A DNA stretch of 64,000 nucleotides from Mycobacterium barrassiae. GTDB lineage: Bacteria; Actinomycetota; Actinomycetes; Mycobacteriales; Mycobacteriaceae. Every line of letters begins with the position of its first letter. Positions within the stretch are counted from its first letter, which is position 1. Where the stretch lies: contig NZ_JACKUK010000011.1 in NCBI RefSeq assembly GCF_025822765.1, forward strand, positions 62,001-126,000, read 5' to 3'. Shown in pieces: positions 61,363 to 64,000 of this stretch. The translations under genes and the position numbers were made by a program. Below the pieces are notes generated by a model. That model worked only from the letters and a program-made list of their open reading frames with translations, did not search any database and had not been told where the DNA came from.

Positions 61363-62268
61363 TCAGTCGAGAATCCGGTCGCCGGCCCGCAGCAGCGAGC
61401 TCGGTAGGTCGTGTCCGACGGCGTTCTGTACGACGCGCGCCGCCGCGATGGCCGCCTGCAGGTCGACGTCGACGCCAATTCCGCTGTCGCGTAACAGGTA
61501 GACCAGGTCTTCCATCGCGATGTTGCCGCTGGCGCCGGGGGCGAACGGACAGCCGCCGAGCCCGCCGACCGACGCGTCGAGCCGGGTGATTCCCGCCTCG
61601 ACCGCGGCGTAGGCGCTGGCCAGACCGGCGCCACGGGTGTTGTGGAAGTGCGCCCCCAGCGGGATGTCGCCGATCCGCGGCCGGACGAGTGCGACCAGGT
61701 CGCTGACCCGCCGCGGGGTGGTGGTGCCGATGGTGTCGGCGATCGCCAGACGGTCAACGCCGTTGTCGCAGGCCGCCGCCACGATGTCGAGCACGCGTTG
61801 CGGCGGTGTCGGGCCGTCGAACGGGCAGTCCCACGCGGTGGCGATGATGACCTCGACGGTGACGCCGCTGTCATGCGCGATCGCGACGATCTCGGGGATC
61901 TGCGCGGTCGCCTCCGCGCTGGACCGTCCGACGTTGGAGCGGCTGTGCCCGTCGGCGGCCGACACCACGTACTCGATCGATCGCAGTCCCGCGGCGATCG
62001 CGCGCTTGGCGCCGTTCGGACTGGCCACCAACGCCGAGAATTCGATGTCGGGAAAATTGTGCAGTTCGGCGGCGAGGTCGGCCGCGTCGGCCAGCGCGGG
62101 CACCTTCGACGGCGAGACGAACGCCGTCGCCTCCATCTCCTTGACCCCGGTGGCGGCGATGGCGGCCAGCATGTCGAGCTTGGCCGACAACGGAATCGGA
62201 TCCTCGATCTGAAGTCCGTCGCGCAGTGAGACGTCGCGAATTTCGACGTGCGCCGGTAGTGCGCTCAT
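61363..62268 (-). CDS. Hydroxymethylglutaryl-CoA lyase family protein
   Basis: A 301-residue TIM-barrel lyase. It shows the catalytic RD in DVSLRDGLQ, metal ligands in GAHFHNTRG, and the Cys loop GGCPFAPGASGN. It would cleave HMG-CoA or a related 3-hydroxy-3-methyl acyl-CoA to acetyl-CoA plus a ketoacid or ketone. ATG 62266-62268 overlaps the CoA-transferase stop (ATGA). The 94 or so bases between it and the TetR gene may hold a promoter; I see no clear dyad there. Confidence 0.92.
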   Translation of the reverse strand: MSALPAHVEIRDVSLRDGLQIEDPIPLSAKLDMLAAIAATGVKEMEATAFVSPSKVPALADAADLAAELHNFPDIEFSALVASPNGAKRAIAAGLRSIEYVVSAADGHSRSNVGRSSAEATAQIPEIVAIAHDSGVTVEVIIATAWDCPFDGPTPPQRVLDIVAAACDNGVDRLAIADTIGTTTPRRVSDLVALVRPRIGDIPLGAHFHNTRGAGLASAYAAVEAGITRLDASVGGLGGCPFAPGASGNIAMEDLVYLLRDSGIGVDVDLQAAIAAARVVQNAVGHDLPSSLLRAGDRILD

Positions 62269-63470
62269 AGCACACCCTCCTCCCGCAGCTGGGCGAGCTC
62301 GGCGTCGCTGCGGCCGAGCAGACCGCCATAAATCTCCTCGTTGTGCTGGCCGGGCTTGGCCGGGCCGGCGTTGCGGATCGTCCCCGGCGTATCCGACAGC
62401 ACCGGTACGACGCCCGGCCCCTTGATGTTTCGTCCGACGCGTTCGTCCCAATGATCGGCGATCATCCCGCGAGCCAGCAGTTGTGGATCCTCGACGACCT
62501 CGGCGACGGTGTTGATCGGCCCACTGATCACCCCGGCCTCCGAGAGGGTCGAGATGATGTCGGCGGGCTGACGGGTAGCCGCCCAGTCGCCGATGATCTT
62601 GTCGAGCTCATCCTGATTGCGGCCGCGGGCAACGTGATTGACGAATCGTTCGTCGGTGGCGAGCTCGGGCTGTCCCATCGCGGCGCACAGCCTGCGGAAC
62701 ACGGTGTCCTGGTTGGCCGCGATGACGACCCAGCTGCCGTCGGCGGTGGGGTAGATGTTCGACGGGGCGATGCCCTCGAGGCGCGTGCCGGAGGGTCCAC
62801 GAACGACGCCGCCGACGTCATAGTCCGGGATGGTGGACTCCTGCACGGCCAAACAGGATTCGGTGAGCGCCGCATCGACCACCTGGCCCTCGCCGGTGAC
62901 GGTGCGCCGATACAGCGCGGCCAGCGCGCCCTGGGCGGCGAACATGCCCGCCAAACTGTCGCCCAGCGACAACGCGAGCCGCGGAGGTGGACCACCGGGG
63001 AACCCGTTCATGTGCCGCAGGCCGCTGGCCGCCTCGGCGACCGACGCGTAACCGGCTTTGTGCGACTCCGGCCCGGTCTGCCCGTATCCGGAGACCCGCA
63101 CCAGGATGATGCCCCTGTTGCGTTCACGCAGCACGTCGTATCCGAGGTTCCACTTCTCCAGCGTTCCGGGGCGGAAGTTCTCGACGACGATGTCGGAGTG
63201 TTCGACGAGGTCGAGGAACAGGTCGCGTCCGGCGGCCTCGCGCAGGTTCAGCGTGACGGCTTTCTTGTTGCGCGCGTGCACGGTCCAGAAGAAGTGGTGG
63301 CCGTCGAGTTCGGCCTGCCCCCAGGTGCGCAACGGGTCTGGTGCGCCCGGCGGCTCGATTTTGACCACCTCGGCTCCCATGTCGCCGAGGAGCCGACCCG
63401 CGAACGGTCCCGAGATCAGCGTGCCGACCTCGATGACCCGGATTCCGTCAAGTGGGCCCGTGACGCTCAT
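62265..63470 (-). CDS. CaiB/BaiF (family III) CoA-transferase
   Basis: A 401-residue CoA-transferase that moves CoA between organic acids. It has IRVIEVGTLISGPFAGRLLGDMGAEVVKIEPP, ENFRPGTLEKWNLGYDVL, the active-site Asp in SLGDSLAGMFA, and the late EVVEDPQLLARGM. It presumably activates the acid that the neighbouring lyase and dehydrogenase consume. Its ATG overlaps the stop of the upstream hydrolase gene (ATGA), so the genes are translationally coupled. Confidence 0.93.
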   Translation of the reverse strand: MSVTGPLDGIRVIEVGTLISGPFAGRLLGDMGAEVVKIEPPGAPDPLRTWGQAELDGHHFFWTVHARNKKAVTLNLREAAGRDLFLDLVEHSDIVVENFRPGTLEKWNLGYDVLRERNRGIILVRVSGYGQTGPESHKAGYASVAEAASGLRHMNGFPGGPPPRLALSLGDSLAGMFAAQGALAALYRRTVTGEGQVVDAALTESCLAVQESTIPDYDVGGVVRGPSGTRLEGIAPSNIYPTADGSWVVIAANQDTVFRRLCAAMGQPELATDERFVNHVARGRNQDELDKIIGDWAATRQPADIISTLSEAGVISGPINTVAEVVEDPQLLARGMIADHWDERVGRNIKGPGVVPVLSDTPGTIRNAGPAKPGQHNEEIYGGLLGRSDAELAQLREEGVL

Positions 63471-64000
63471 TTCGAGAACTCGTGCCTGTGCAGCCAGTCG
63501 GTGCAGATGTCGACGGCCTGGCGGAGCGTGCCGCGCTGCTCCGGTCCGGAGTAGTAGTGGTTGGCGCCGGGGATTTCGTACATCTCCTTGTCAGGATGCC
63601 CGATCGCGCCGAACAGCCGCTGTGTGTGGCTGGGCGTGCAGGCGTCATCGGCGAGGTTGCCGATGACCAATGCCGGCACCGCGATATCGGGACCGCACTT
63701 GACGGCGTCGCCGTTGGCATCGTCGTAGCTCCATTGCGACAGCCAACTGCGCAGCGTGCAGAACCGGGCCAGTCCGACGGGGCTGTTGTTCACCACTTGA
63801 GGATCGCCGAGATAGCACTGGCCCGGGGGGCGGTCGTTCGGATCGACGGTCGGGTCGAGCCACCGCGGGTCGGCCATCGTGCCGTGCACGACGAACGCGA
63901 ACTCGTCGTCGGGTCGGCCCTGCGCTTTCAGTTCGGTCAGTTTCTCCTTGACCCACTTGGTGATTCGGCGATTGCGTGCGATCTGCGCCGCGCGGTAGCG
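63467..64000 (-). CDS. Alpha/beta hydrolase, C-terminal part (cut by window edge)
   Basis: The last 177 residues of a protein whose 5' part lies beyond base 64000; the frame is open to the edge. The visible part has the late catalytic Asp in VIGNLADDACTPS and His in IPGANHYYSG, typical of a large alpha/beta hydrolase. SPVGLARFCTLRSWLSQWSY precedes it. As first known gene of the catabolic unit, it may release an acid from an ester or amide for the CoA-transferase; this is inference. Confidence 0.8.
   Translation of the reverse strand, partial: RYRAAQIARNRRITKWVKEKLTELKAQGRPDDEFAFVVHGTMADPRWLDPTVDPNDRPPGQCYLGDPQVVNNSPVGLARFCTLRSWLSQWSYDDANGDAVKCGPDIAVPALVIGNLADDACTPSHTQRLFGAIGHPDKEMYEIPGANHYYSGPEQRGTLRQAVDICTDWLHRHEFSK

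Overview
The window is high-GC actinobacterial DNA and almost certainly comes from a mycobacterium, probably a rapid grower (Mycolicibacterium type). The grounds are a complete 14-gene nuoA-N operon with ATGA/GTGA overlaps, EthA-like Baeyer-Villiger monooxygenases, an F420-dependent LLM oxidoreductase, and a neighbourhood that recalls the M. tuberculosis Rv3141-Rv3171 region (FadB4-like reductase, Rv3143-like receiver, nuo, Rv3167c/Rv3168/Rv3169-like genes, AofH-like oxidase), rearranged. The family and synteny statements are from memory; no search was run.

Bases 1-24000 are a nonribosomal peptide synthetase (NRPS) region. It holds the 3' end of one NRPS (C-terminal part of a condensation domain, A, PCP, thioester reductase R), a convergent membrane acyltransferase, an 840-bp intergenic region with three AAATTT-centred boxes, and a five-module NRPS ending in a second R domain. 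The order of the second enzyme is C-A-PCP / C-A-PCP / C-A-PCP-E / C-A-PCP / C-A-PCP-R. Its frame is broken twice, each time by an 84-bp direct repeat (84 + 1 + 84 bp) at the same place in a condensation domain. Removing 85 bp at each site restores one 6,136-codon frame, so an assembly error or a recent double lesion must be settled before the gene is interpreted.

Bases 24000-40260 hold housekeeping and accessory metabolism: HtpG, two alpha/beta hydrolases, an endonuclease/exonuclease/phosphatase-family protein, a quinone reductase-type oxidoreductase, a flavin amine oxidase, an LLM oxidoreductase, two tandem Baeyer-Villiger monooxygenases, a small membrane protein, an APH-type phosphotransferase with its partner, a divergent TetR, an SDR and an enoyl-CoA hydratase. 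Long hairpins mark several convergent gene ends.

Bases 40267-55795 are nuoN to nuoA on the minus strand, encoding the whole proton-pumping NADH dehydrogenase (complex I). A 102-bp palindromic element with 22-bp flanking direct repeats lies between nuoF and nuoG and is itself an exact 33-codon frame. Upstream of nuoA are a stand-alone atypical receiver protein, a YceI protein and an NTF2-like protein. The last is divergent from a methyltransferase across a MerR/SoxR-like dyad placed inside a promoter spacer.

Bases 58069-64000 are a minus-strand acyl-CoA catabolic cluster: alpha/beta hydrolase (cut by the window edge), CaiB/BaiF CoA-transferase, HMG-CoA lyase-family protein, TetR, acyl-CoA dehydrogenase, APH-type kinase and a small DUF6285-like protein. 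The last three look like the LvaC-LvaA-LvaB set that processes 4-hydroxyacyl-CoAs in Pseudomonas. I saw no rRNA, tRNA, IS element, prophage or CRISPR array.
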